The notes under the pieces are model-generated. The model ran no database searches. It was not told the origin of the DNA and saw nothing but the letters and a program-made list of their open reading frames with translations. DNA of 64,000 nt from an uncultured Prevotella sp. (lineage in GTDB: Bacteria > Bacteroidota > Bacteroidia > Bacteroidales > Bacteroidaceae), in contig OMXK01000006.1 of the NCBI GenBank assembly GCA_900314995.1, positions 1 to 64,000 of the forward strand, read 5' to 3'. Every line of letters starts with the position of its first letter. Within the stretch, counting starts at the first letter, position 1. The position numbers and the translations under genes are program-made. Positions 24,009 to 32,581 of this stretch are shown piece by piece.

Positions 24009-25673
24009 TTATTTGTATTTCTCAATCAGCGCGTCGGCTTGCGTATCTCCCAGCTCCTTCGCTTTCTGCAAATTCTTGATTCCTTCTGCTTTCTGGCCTT
24101 TCAGACATTGGGCCAGTCCAAGGAACAGATAGCCATCACTATTGCTGGCATCCAGGTTAATACAGTCTTGGGCTGTCAAGATAGCGTCGTCGTACTTCCC
24201 GACACGGATTTCTAGCGATGCCTTCTCTGCATAATAGAGTGTCTCTTGCGGATTCATCTGGATTGCACGGTTAATATCGTTGAGCGCCTGCTGATATAAT
24301 CTGCCTTTGATATCGGTCTGATAACGAACATAATAGAAATTATCGTTAACAGTCGCCTGCATGAGTTCTTCGTATTCATTCATGTCGCTAATGGCATCAC
24401 GGTATTTACCAGCGTTGCTTCGTGCCTCTGCTCTTGCCCAGAGATAGGGGGCAGCCTCTTTTAAATATGGTTTAGAGAACATATTCAATGTGCTATCCAA
24501 CAAAGCCAACATACTCGTGGTATCCTTCAGCATCTCCTTGCATTTGGCAGCACTATAGAATATTTCGGCATTACGAAGGCTGGTGTTTGTCAGTTCATTA
24601 AAGATCTGGTAGGCTTCATCGTATTTCTTCTGGGCATAAAGGATATTAGCCTCAAGCTGACGATAAGTTGGCTGCGAATTGATGCTATTGGCCGTTTGTA
24701 TCTCAGACAGCGCCTTGTCCAAGCTCCACCCGGCATAAGGTTGGGCACTCTGATATATTTCCTTATTATAGATCATGCGGGCATAGCTGTAGTGAGCATC
24801 GTCTTTTTTGTTTGAAACATTGATTGCCTGTTCCATATCCTTTTCCGCAGCAGCGAATTTTCCGCCATTCACAGCTTGTATGGCACGAGCTGTATAGCCG
24901 TCGGGTTCACCAGGAAATTGGCGAATAAAATCTTCTATCAAGTTGATGTAACTTAAAGAGTCCATCTGAGAAGCAGCCAGATAGAGGACAAGATTCGCTT
25001 CCTTTAAATCAGCGGGTAACTCCTTTTTAATCTGCGTCAGTTGTAATGTCGCATCATTATATGTCAGTCCCGTGATTTTGAGGTCATTCACAAAACGGGC
25101 GCTGATGGCGTAGCTCAAGGTGTCCTTGTCGGTTGCTGGTTGCTGCATCATTCCTAATACATCTCCACTCTCGTTCATCAGAGGGCAGCTAACCATATTA
25201 TCTGCAATACTCATGGACACAGTATAATAGGCATAATCATCAAAGATCGTTTCTGCCCGTTTGATTGAACCGGCTCTCAGTTCTTTGGTTTCATGATAGG
25301 GTAGGAGCCATGCCTGACTACCTACGGAACCTATGACGGAACTGACTGTCAGCGGTTGACATTTGCTGTTGTTAACACGAAACTTGACAACATCATACAT
25401 GTCGTTTGCACCAAGTATACCAGTTACTTGAAACTCCTTTCCCTGCGAATCGATGATGACGGCTTTTGAGGCCCCTTTAAACGGCGAAAAAGAGCTTACG
25501 GCTTCTCCATTGGTTCCTGTAAAGAAACCATTTGTGCTGGCGATGAGTGAACCATCGGCAGAAAACGTCTTTAATGTGAAAACGGATTTAGAAGCATTCT
25601 TTACCCATCCTGGCTGAGCAAAGGCTGTAGTTGCCATAATCAGCAGGCAACCTATAATAGTCATTTTTTTCAT
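24009..25673 (-). CDS. Exported trypsin-fold pseudo-protease with TPR repeats
   Basis: A 554-residue protein with signal peptide (residues 1-19, ATTAFAQ). Residues 25-200 resemble an HtrA/trypsin-like domain (NGFFTGTNGEAVSSFS, DMYDVVKFRV, CPLMNESGDVLGMM), but the His position is not conserved and the GNSGGPL serine motif reads NMVSCPL, so the triad is missing two members. Residues 230-554 form TPR-like repeats (for example RLYQQALNDINRAIQMNPQE). It is probably a scaffold or binding protein in the periplasm. The start overlaps the recN stop by 4 bases (ATGA). Confidence 0.8.
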   Translation of the reverse strand: MKKMTIIGCLLIMATTAFAQPGWVKNASKSVFTLKTFSADGSLIASTNGFFTGTNGEAVSSFSPFKGASKAVIIDSQGKEFQVTGILGANDMYDVVKFRVNNSKCQPLTVSSVIGSVGSQAWLLPYHETKELRAGSIKRAETIFDDYAYYTVSMSIADNMVSCPLMNESGDVLGMMQQPATDKDTLSYAISARFVNDLKITGLTYNDATLQLTQIKKELPADLKEANLVLYLAASQMDSLSYINLIEDFIRQFPGEPDGYTARAIQAVNGGKFAAAEKDMEQAINVSNKKDDAHYSYARMIYNKEIYQSAQPYAGWSLDKALSEIQTANSINSQPTYRQLEANILYAQKKYDEAYQIFNELTNTSLRNAEIFYSAAKCKEMLKDTTSMLALLDSTLNMFSKPYLKEAAPYLWARAEARSNAGKYRDAISDMNEYEELMQATVNDNFYYVRYQTDIKGRLYQQALNDINRAIQMNPQETLYYAEKASLEIRVGKYDDAILTAQDCINLDASNSDGYLFLGLAQCLKGQKAEGIKNLQKAKELGDTQADALIEKYK

Positions 25674-27328
25674 AATCGTAAAAGTTGTTTCGCGTTTTGT
25701 ATAGCAGCCTCCGACACTTCGCTACCACTAAGCATCTGGGCTATTTCTGTAATACGTTCCTCAGAAGACAATTCCCTCAGTCGGCTCGTGGTACCCGTAG
25801 CGGTTTCTTCTTTCTCCACCTTATAGTGCGCTGTACCTAGGGCGGCAATTTGGGGAAGATGCGTGATGCTGATGACCTGACGCTCATGATTGCCCATTTC
25901 CTTCATGATCTCTGCCATTTTCTCAGCAATCTTGCCGCTGACACCGGTATCGATTTCATCGAATATGATGGTAGGCAACTTGACGGCACCACTTATCATG
26001 GCCTTTAGGGAAAGCATGACTCTGGCAACCTCACCGCCTGAAGCCACTTGTGAGATTGGCTGGAGTGGGGTGGAGGTGTTGGCGCTAAAGTAGAAAGAAA
26101 TGGCATCCTGGCCTTTTTGGCTCAATGGTTCTTCAGACACTTGGATTTTAAAACGTACGTTTGGCATGCCTAATTGCGTCAGTTTCTCCTGTATCTCTTT
26201 TTCAACTTGCTGGGCAGCATGTTTACGAAGCTTTGTCAGTTTGTCTGCATCTCCTTTTGCTTTGTCTCTCAAAAGATCAACTTTCTTTTGCAAGTCGGCC
26301 AACAGATCATCGCTTGACTCGATATGATTGAGTTTGCGCTTCAGCTCTTCGTGCTTGGCAATAAGTTCAGCGATGGACTCTACTTGGTATTTCTTCTCAA
26401 GATCATACAACTTGTCCAGGCGGTTATTGATAGCATCCAGTTCCGCAGGATCGAAATCTATACGTTCCAGTTGGGAATTAATTTCCTCAGACAAATCCTT
26501 TAACTCAATATAGCAACTATCTATACGCTGTACCAACTCCTGGGCAAATGGATAAACTCTTTCGATGGATTTCAAGGCCGATAGGGCAGAACGCATTGCA
26601 TCAATCACGCCAGAGCCTTCTGCTGATAAGGCATTGTCTGCTTCATAGAAGGCTCCCTTGATCTCCTCAGAGTGAGTCATCGTTTCGCTTCTTTGCTCCA
26701 GATCTTCTTGTTCGTCTTCCTGAAGATTGGCCTGTGTCAATTCGTTACATTGAAACTGTAGGAAATCCAGATTCTGACGATTACGTTCAATCTCTTCTTT
26801 TAGGGTGTCAAGTGATTTCTTGGCATCATGGAATGAAGAGAACGACTGACGATAGCACTCAAGTTCCTTGGCATCATCAGCTATGATGTCAACAACGTTC
26901 AGCTGAAAATCCTGTTTGCTGATCAGCAGATTCTGATGCTGCGAATGAATGTCCACAAGTCTGTCGCCAAGATCTTTCATCATCGACAGCTGCACAGGCG
27001 TATCGTTGATAAAAGCCCTGCTTTTTCCGTTGGCAGTCAATTCTCGACGGATGATACAGTCATTCTCGTCATATTCGATATCATTATCCGAAAAGAAATC
27101 TTTCATATTATAGCGTGAAAGGTCGAAATGGGCTTCAATCACGCATTTGTCAGCTCCTTGCTTAATCGACTTTGAATCAGCACGTTGTCCTAATAATAGT
27201 CCAATTGCTCCAAGGATGATACTTTTACCTGCACCAGTTTCTCCTGTTATGACAGAAAAGCCTGAATGCAAGTCAATATCCAATTCGTCAATAAGCGTGA
27301 AGTTTTTGATATAAAGGTGTTTAAGCAT
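25670..27328 (-). CDS. recN: DNA repair protein RecN
   Basis: A 552-residue SMC-like ATPase for double-strand-break repair. Walker A GETGAGKSIILGAIG lies near residues 29-43, coiled-coil arms span about 150-370, the ABC signature is VASGGEVARVMLSLK, and Walker B is TIIFDEIDTGVSG. Length matches the family. It lies one base downstream of the DUF4835 gene and overlaps the following pseudo-protease gene by 4 bases, in the minus-strand run dnaN, exonuclease, DUF4835, recN. Confidence 0.95.
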   Translation of the reverse strand: MLKHLYIKNFTLIDELDIDLHSGFSVITGETGAGKSIILGAIGLLLGQRADSKSIKQGADKCVIEAHFDLSRYNMKDFFSDNDIEYDENDCIIRRELTANGKSRAFINDTPVQLSMMKDLGDRLVDIHSQHQNLLISKQDFQLNVVDIIADDAKELECYRQSFSSFHDAKKSLDTLKEEIERNRQNLDFLQFQCNELTQANLQEDEQEDLEQRSETMTHSEEIKGAFYEADNALSAEGSGVIDAMRSALSALKSIERVYPFAQELVQRIDSCYIELKDLSEEINSQLERIDFDPAELDAINNRLDKLYDLEKKYQVESIAELIAKHEELKRKLNHIESSDDLLADLQKKVDLLRDKAKGDADKLTKLRKHAAQQVEKEIQEKLTQLGMPNVRFKIQVSEEPLSQKGQDAISFYFSANTSTPLQPISQVASGGEVARVMLSLKAMISGAVKLPTIIFDEIDTGVSGKIAEKMAEIMKEMGNHERQVISITHLPQIAALGTAHYKVEKEETATGTTSRLRELSSEERITEIAQMLSGSEVSEAAIQNAKQLLRL

Positions 27329-27329
27329 A

Positions 27330-28259
27330 CTATAATTTAATATTTTCCCAGGCGCTGTTTTGAGAAGCGTTGATACTCATCAGAAGGTCAAAAATACGCT
27401 CTTTCTCCTTCTGGGTACCTTTACCTTTGTATATATTGATCAATTCGTCTTTTTTGTAATCAGTCCATATCTGCGGCAAGAGACTTAACGGTTTGTTGTC
27501 ATGCGCAACTTTCAAATTGTTCTCTAATGCCCCGGAAATCTCTGTTCTGCCACGTTCTGCATTGTTTGCCATTTCATCAAGCCCTTTACGGTAATAGTCG
27601 TATTGCAATTGACGTAACGGCTTCAAGGATTCGTCAAGATAGTCATTGATAATGGCAAAACGGTTTCTGCTATCTTCGAAGGATTTCCATCCGGGGAAGC
27701 CCAGATCTTGTGCATTATTCACAAGATACATACAGCGTTGAAGAATGTCAGTACCTCCCATCGGTGAAAAACTGTCCAGATTAATACCGATAATCAGATA
27801 GGCATAGTAAGCAAACAATGCGGTAAGCTGGTTATCAATGACCTCATCCGTAAAATTTAGTTGGTCAAATTGTGCAAATGCGAAGTGGAAGTTATCGTCC
27901 TTATTATTATATAAGGTGGTAGAGTAGGAGGTATTATATACTGGACGATTGGCCTGTATGAGTGCCGAACACTCAAAACGGTTCTCTTCACGAATGTACT
28001 TTGTGACAGTTATATTGAAAGTACATTGGATACGCTCGTTATTTTGGAATTGTAAGGGCGTCCATTGCTTTTCGTTTACAAACTGCTCTAGTGTTTGCTG
28101 CAGATTCTCGAATACACTAACGTCAGTACCTTGAATCTGACTGTGGTTGATGTTAATCTTTGCCTGGAGTTCTTGTGAATTCAGCGGAAGTGTCGATAAA
28201 AAGAATAAAGGTAATAAGACGATTATTCTCATATACATATATGTACATAACTGTTTCAT
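27330..28259 (-). CDS. DUF4835 family exported protein (PorD-like)
   Basis: A 309-residue exported protein; the hydrophobic signal lies at residues 10-28 (a second ATG, codon 10, would give a shorter and more typical signal peptide). Blocks such as QELQAKININHSQIQG, DVSVFENLQ, YYAYLIIGINLDSFSPMGG and GWKSFEDSRNRFAIINDYL identify the Bacteroidota family DUF4835. Some annotations link this family to the type IX secretion system as PorD; I am not certain of that assignment. It is commonly next to recN, as here. Confidence 0.85.
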   Translation of the reverse strand: MKQLCTYMYMRIIVLLPLFFLSTLPLNSQELQAKININHSQIQGTDVSVFENLQQTLEQFVNEKQWTPLQFQNNERIQCTFNITVTKYIREENRFECSALIQANRPVYNTSYSTTLYNNKDDNFHFAFAQFDQLNFTDEVIDNQLTALFAYYAYLIIGINLDSFSPMGGTDILQRCMYLVNNAQDLGFPGWKSFEDSRNRFAIINDYLDESLKPLRQLQYDYYRKGLDEMANNAERGRTEISGALENNLKVAHDNKPLSLLPQIWTDYKKDELINIYKGKGTQKEKERIFDLLMSINASQNSAWENIKL

Positions 28260-28293
28260 CTTGTTACCTTTTATTCCTTTATCAACATATCTC

Positions 28294-29148
28294 TTAAGCC
28301 ATTTTCGACTCGCGTAAACGGATACGCGTCAAAACCTGCTTCGTGTTATAAGTAAAATCACCGGCCAGTATCCAACTATAATATCCCGGATCTATATGGA
28401 AGACGTCGGCTACAGGTATTCCTTTGTGCTTGCCAAAGTTGAAGACTTCTGTAAGCTGAGGATTGCCATCCTTATCAAGTATGGGCTTGCCATATCGGTC
28501 TTTCTTTTCTCCCCAAACAATTCGCCCGGCAAAATCGATGTTATTGTTGGTTTTCGAAAAACTGGCAAGTTCGTCCATGTCATTATTAAGGACCTTGTTC
28601 TCGTCTTCATTGGCTCCAGGAGCATACATATCCAATTCTCCCATAAGTACGCGATAAGTTGCCTCTGTATCCTGGTCTGCACGATGTGCCTCAAAATCTT
28701 CTTCCATTTTGCGACCACAGTAGAATTTGTAGGCAGCAGCAAGATTACGACGCTCCATCTTATGGAAAATGGTCTGAGCATCAATCAGGCGACATTTGGT
28801 AAAATCAAAGTCGATACCTGCACGCAGGAATTCCTCTGCAAGTAAGGGTATGTCAAAGTGATTTGAGTTAAATCCTGCAAAATCAGATCCTACAAACATA
28901 TCTGCCAGACTCTGGGCTATTTGCTTAAAAGTCGGTTTGTCTTTAACATCATCATTACTGATTCCTGTAAGCGCAATAACCTCTTCTGGAATAGGTTTCT
29001 CGGGATTGATCAGTTCATTTCCCCGTTCTTCCTTTCCGTTGGGATGTACTTTAATATAGGATATCTGTATGATGCGATCTTTCACAAGATCAAGACCTGT
29101 AGTTTCCAGATCAAAGATAACCAGCGGTTTTGTCAGATTCAGTTTCAT
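28294..29148 (-). CDS. DEDDh 3'-5' exonuclease (DnaQ/epsilon-like)
   Basis: A 284-residue protein. Residues 5-175 are an exonuclease domain with all three motifs: VIFDLETTGLD (ExoI), GFNSNHFDIPLL (ExoII) and AHRADQDTEATYRV (ExoIIIh). A C-terminal extension with LTEVFNFGKHKGIPVADVF and YYSWILAGDF is a small domain often attached to Bacteroidetes epsilon-like proteins. It lies 3 bases downstream of dnaN, which supports a role in proofreading or repair alongside the sliding clamp. Confidence 0.9.
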   Translation of the reverse strand: MKLNLTKPLVIFDLETTGLDLVKDRIIQISYIKVHPNGKEERGNELINPEKPIPEEVIALTGISNDDVKDKPTFKQIAQSLADMFVGSDFAGFNSNHFDIPLLAEEFLRAGIDFDFTKCRLIDAQTIFHKMERRNLAAAYKFYCGRKMEEDFEAHRADQDTEATYRVLMGELDMYAPGANEDENKVLNNDMDELASFSKTNNNIDFAGRIVWGEKKDRYGKPILDKDGNPQLTEVFNFGKHKGIPVADVFHIDPGYYSWILAGDFTYNTKQVLTRIRLRESKMA

Positions 29149-29151
29149 CGC

Positions 29152-30276
29152 TTAATCATTAATCAACATTGGCATCATAAGCATAAGGATATCCTGATTG
29201 TCAGGCTGTTCGGAAGGTAGTACCAATCCTGCACGGCTGGGGTCAGCAAGTTGGATAATAACTTCGGGACAATCAAAATTACTCAGTATTTCAATAAATG
29301 AAGAGCCTTTGAAACCAATAGACATGGGGTGGCCATTATATTCGCAAGTCATACGTTCTGTAGCGGTCTTAGAGAAATCATAGTCTTCTGCATCAAGCTG
29401 GAGTGTAGATCCCTCCACGTGGAAACGGATAAGGTTGCTTGAGTCATTGGCGAAAGGCTGAACGCGACGGAGGGCAGCTAATAAGCCAAGACGGTCTACA
29501 CGCAATTCATTAGGATTGTTCTGTGGAATAACACTATTGTAATTGGGGTAGCGACCTTCAATTAGCCTACATTGAATAGTACCGTCACCGTAATTGATTT
29601 CTGCATTTCTCTCGTCGAACTTGATGGTGACGTCTCCACCGTCTTTGCCTAACATGTTACGAAGAAGATTCGCGGGCTTCTTGGGGAGAATGAATGCTGC
29701 TGGTTGTTCACTCTTGACGGAATAGACTTTATTGCGTACCAACTTATGTCCGTCACTGGCTACAACGGCAAGACAGTCTGGTGTCAAATCAAAATAGATA
29801 CCATTCATCACGGGGCGCAATTCGTCTTGTGCAGTAGCAAAGATTGAACGATTGATGTTTTCTGCAAGCACAAGATTTGGAATGGTAATGGTATTTGCAT
29901 AGCCACTCAATGGCTGAGCCATGGGGAATTCATCAGCATTATCAATAGGAAGACAGAACAGACCATTCTGGTAACTGATCTTTGTTAGATTCTGCTCCAA
30001 ATTGACGTCAAATGTTATGGGTTGCTCAGAAAAGCCTTTTACTGCCTCTAACAGATCATGATTCCCGATGGCAAAACGGCAATTGCCATCACTTTCATTT
30101 AATTCCATTTGTGTTTTCATCATGTTCTCACTATCAGAAGCTGTAAGATACAGAACATTCTCATTGATTTCAAACACAAAGTCACCAAGAATCGGTAGGG
30201 CATTCTTGCTGTTAATAACTCTCGAGAGAGCAGAGAGCTTAGAGCTCAATGCGGTACTGGATAATGTAAATCGCAT
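29152..30276 (-). CDS. dnaN: DNA polymerase III sliding clamp (beta subunit)
   Basis: A 374-residue protein of three repeated clamp domains, normal length for DnaN. It begins MRFTLSSTALSSKLSALSRV and ends in the hydrophobic cleft region (VLPSEQPDNQDILMLMMPML). ELRPVMNGIYFDL in the second domain and YPNYNSVIPQ are typical. The open frame extends to 30354, but the predicted promoter at 30324-30355 lies there, so the ATG at 30276 is the start. Unlike in many bacteria it is not beside dnaA in this window. Confidence 0.96.
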   Translation of the reverse strand: MRFTLSSTALSSKLSALSRVINSKNALPILGDFVFEINENVLYLTASDSENMMKTQMELNESDGNCRFAIGNHDLLEAVKGFSEQPITFDVNLEQNLTKISYQNGLFCLPIDNADEFPMAQPLSGYANTITIPNLVLAENINRSIFATAQDELRPVMNGIYFDLTPDCLAVVASDGHKLVRNKVYSVKSEQPAAFILPKKPANLLRNMLGKDGGDVTIKFDERNAEINYGDGTIQCRLIEGRYPNYNSVIPQNNPNELRVDRLGLLAALRRVQPFANDSSNLIRFHVEGSTLQLDAEDYDFSKTATERMTCEYNGHPMSIGFKGSSFIEILSNFDCPEVIIQLADPSRAGLVLPSEQPDNQDILMLMMPMLIND

Positions 30277-30323
30277 AGTTTTATAGTTTTCTATTATTTG
30301 AATACATATTTTATAATTGAGGA

Positions 30324-30355
30324 CAAAATTACAAAAAAACGTTGTAATGAACAAA
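30324..30355 (-). promoter_or_regulatory. Predicted promoter of dnaN operon
   Basis: On the minus strand TTTG (30352-30355), 20 bases, TAATTTTG (30324-30331). It drives dnaN, the exonuclease, DUF4835, recN and possibly the TPR gene. Confidence 0.65.
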
Positions 30356-30444
30356 ATATTCGAGAAAAAATTGCGCTATTCAAACTATTTTTAGTAATTT
30401 CGCCACGTGAAAACGTAAAAATAACAAATAAAAACAATTAAGTA

Positions 30445-30843
30445 ATGGAATTAACAGGTAGAATAATTGCAGTTTTGCCGGCGCAAAGTGGTGTGTCGGC
30501 CCGTACAGGAAACAATTGGATGTCTCAGGACTATGTGATAGAAGTTCCAGGACAATTTCCTCGTAAATGCCTTTTTCGCATTTTTGGCGAAGACCGTATT
30601 AAACAGTTTGCCATCCAACAGGGCGAAGATCTGACAGTTCAATTTGATATTGATGCTCATGAATTCAATGGCAGATGGTTTAACGATATTCGTGCTTACA
30701 ATGTCATTCGTGGCCAGGTTCAGCAACAGCAGCCAGCAGTTGGTTCTCCGGTCGTGAATCAGAATGTTGGTGGAGCTACATCTCCATTCCCGCCGGCACA
30801 AGAGCCTTCTTCAGATGGTGCAGCTGACGATCTGCCTTTCTAA
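30445..30843 (+). CDS. DUF3127 domain protein
   Basis: A 132-residue protein of the Bacteroidetes DUF3127 family. Residues 1-95 form a small beta-rich, OB-like domain (MELTGRIIAVLPAQSGVS, NWMSQDYVIEVPGQFPRKCLF, FDIDAHEFNGRWFNDIRAY). The rest is a flexible Gln/Pro-rich tail ending in the acidic DGAADDLPF, which looks like the DDLPF C-terminal tip of single-stranded DNA-binding protein. A link to DNA maintenance is therefore plausible but not shown. It stands alone, divergent from dnaN, with a terminator after it. Confidence 0.88.
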   Translation: MELTGRIIAVLPAQSGVSARTGNNWMSQDYVIEVPGQFPRKCLFRIFGEDRIKQFAIQQGEDLTVQFDIDAHEFNGRWFNDIRAYNVIRGQVQQQQPAVGSPVVNQNVGGATSPFPPAQEPSSDGAADDLPF

Positions 30844-30856
30844 ATGTCAAAATTAT

Positions 30857-30884
30857 AATCCTCCCGAAAATAGTAGGGAGGATT
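30857..30884. terminator. Bidirectional terminator after the DUF3127 gene
   Basis: AATCCTCCC (30857-30865) pairs perfectly with GGGAGGATT (30876-30884) across a 10-base loop, with T-rich sequence after it. It separates DUF3127 from the convergent nitrilase gene. Confidence 0.8.
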
Positions 30885-30968
30885 TATTCTGATTTTCTTT
30901 ATTTATCATAATGCCGATTCTAATAAAAAGTATCATAGGATGTGTACACATGATATTTAATGTCCATC

Positions 30969-31736
30969 TTAGAAAATATCTCTATCTTCTAATACCTTAA
31001 ATTTATTTCTGAAATTAAGCAATTTATCAATATCAATAAACTGAGTAATTGACGATTCTGTATTTGAAGAACAAATGTCTAGTGTTTTTCCAATTGGACT
31101 AACAATCATACTTGAACCTCTATAATGAGAATAATGATCATCACCAACACGATTACAGCCAATAAGATATGCCTGATTCTCGATAGCTCTGGCATGTGTT
31201 AGAATGTGCCAAGCATTCTGACGACTTTCGGGCCAATTGGCTACACAGATAATGGCATCAAATTGGAGACTGTCAGAATATCTGCTCCAAACAGGAAATC
31301 TTAAATCGTAACAAGTCAATAAGAGAAATCTTATACCACAATATGAAACTATTGTATGATCCTCACCTGCTTGATAATATGTATCTTCATGGCCATATCT
31401 AAACAAATGGTGTTTATCATAATATGAAAAGGTCCCATTCTTTCCATCTATAAAATAATGTCTGTTCCTGAATGAATTGTCAGAAGTCTTAACAGCCAAA
31501 CTTCCGCAGATGGCACATGCCTTTTTCTTTGCTGTGTCCTTCATCCATTTTAGGGAAATGCTTTCTTCTTCATTTTCTGCGATATCAAATGGTTCTGTCG
31601 CAAATCCAGTAGACCACATCTCGGGTAATACATAAAGATCACTATTGGCTGCATGGCTCATAAGGGATTCTGCATGGTTGATGTTGGCTATAGGATTCCC
31701 CCACTCTATATCTAACTGTAAAACTGTTACTTTCAT
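30969..31736 (-). CDS. Nitrilase-superfamily amidohydrolase (omega-amidase-like)
   Basis: A 255-residue carbon-nitrogen hydrolase. The Glu-Lys-Cys triad is visible in LPEMWSTGF, YYDKHHLF and LLTCYDLRFPVW. The LFRYGHED and YDLRFPVWSR motifs place it near YafV/Nit2 omega-amidases, which hydrolyse alpha-ketoglutaramate and repair metabolites. The ATG at 31736 yields the family start MKVTVLQLDIEW; a longer in-frame start overlaps trmN6. It is 16 bases after trmN6 and markedly more AT-rich than the genes around 5-19 kb. Confidence 0.88.
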   Translation of the reverse strand: MKVTVLQLDIEWGNPIANINHAESLMSHAANSDLYVLPEMWSTGFATEPFDIAENEEESISLKWMKDTAKKKACAICGSLAVKTSDNSFRNRHYFIDGKNGTFSYYDKHHLFRYGHEDTYYQAGEDHTIVSYCGIRFLLLTCYDLRFPVWSRYSDSLQFDAIICVANWPESRQNAWHILTHARAIENQAYLIGCNRVGDDHYSHYRGSSMIVSPIGKTLDICSSNTESSITQFIDIDKLLNFRNKFKVLEDRDIF

Positions 31737-31752
31737 ATTTTGATGTAAAAAA

Positions 31753-32463
31753 TTATCGTATATAGAAATCGTAAGTAAGTTCTTTGTACCAATCACTCCT
31801 AATTCCTGGATTAATTTCAATCACTTCGCACGTATTAACAGATTCTGATACAGGAAGTTTTCTTAATTCTATTAAGCATCTCTTTGGTTTCTTGACGAGT
31901 GTTGTTTTAACACGGCATAAGCGCGACAAGTAAAAGCCTCCCATAAGTGCTTCTGACTCAAAATTTGATTGACTTTCAATAGGGATAATAACAGAAAAAC
32001 GACCATTTGCTGAGAGATGCTTGTAAGCAGAAGATATAAGGTCATGATAGCTCAGAGAAATCGTATGTCGTGCTACTGCCCGTTGCTTATCAGGGCAAAT
32101 CAAATCACCTGTAAAAAAAGGCGGATTACAGATAACAGAATCAAAAGTGTCATTTTCATAAAAGTGACAGATGTCGGCTTCATAAATACTGATTCTATCG
32201 GCAAAAGGTGATGCCGTCACATTGTCTCTTGCTTGAGCAACAGCAGCAGGATCAATGTCAATACCAACGATTGAAGCATTCGGATAACGCTGAGCCATCA
32301 TCAGGGCAATCAAACCAGTGCCAGTTCCTATATCAAGTATTCGACTAGGTTCCTGAGGAGCCTGAGCCCATGCACCAAGAAGTGTACCATCTGTACCCAC
32401 CTTCATGGCACATTTGTCCTGATGAACGGTAAATCTCTTAAATTTGAAATATTCGTTTGCCAT
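31753..32463 (-). CDS. trmN6: tRNA1(Val) A37 N6-methyltransferase (TrmN6/YfiC)
   Basis: A 236-residue SAM-dependent methyltransferase. N-terminal FKFKRFTVHQDKCAMKVGTDG is the TrmN6 entry block, DIGTGTGLIALMMAQ is SAM motif I, and the N6-adenine motif is NPPFF in DSVICNPPFF. It methylates A37 of tRNA-Val. A -7 element TATCTTTG (32472-32479 on the minus strand) sits directly upstream, so the leader is short. The nitrilase gene follows. Confidence 0.9.
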   Translation of the reverse strand: MANEYFKFKRFTVHQDKCAMKVGTDGTLLGAWAQAPQEPSRILDIGTGTGLIALMMAQRYPNASIVGIDIDPAAVAQARDNVTASPFADRISIYEADICHFYENDTFDSVICNPPFFTGDLICPDKQRAVARHTISLSYHDLISSAYKHLSANGRFSVIIPIESQSNFESEALMGGFYLSRLCRVKTTLVKKPKRCLIELRKLPVSESVNTCEVIEINPGIRSDWYKELTYDFYIR

Positions 32464-32489
32464 TTTCGCTGCAAAGATACTAATATTTT

Positions 32490-32517
32490 TTAATTCTTAA
32501 TTCTTAATTCTTAATTC
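32490..32517. repeat. Four tandem copies of TTAATTC
   Basis: A 7-bp unit is repeated four times (32490-32517) and then decays to TTAATTA. It lies between the divergent trmN6 and lon promoters. Similar AATTCTTAATT stretches occur near 56.7 kb. This is simple-sequence AT-rich spacer and could vary in copy number. Confidence 0.7.
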
Positions 32518-32531
32518 TTAATTAATATTAG

Positions 32532-32539
32532 TACCTTTG
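32532..32539 (+). promoter_or_regulatory. -7 element of the lon promoter
   Basis: TACCTTTG at 32532-32539, 42 bases before the lon ATG. No clear -33 TTTG is present because that position is occupied by the TTAATTC repeat. Confidence 0.5.
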
Positions 32540-32581
32540 CACTCAAAATAGTAAAAAGAAACATTGTATTAAGATAAAAAC

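Noticed and set aside
28260-28293. Missing coaBC between the exonuclease and DUF4835/recN genes
   Set aside because: I recall coaBC at this place in some Bacteroidales, but only 34 bases separate the genes here and the gene may simply be elsewhere; not enough to report as a loss.
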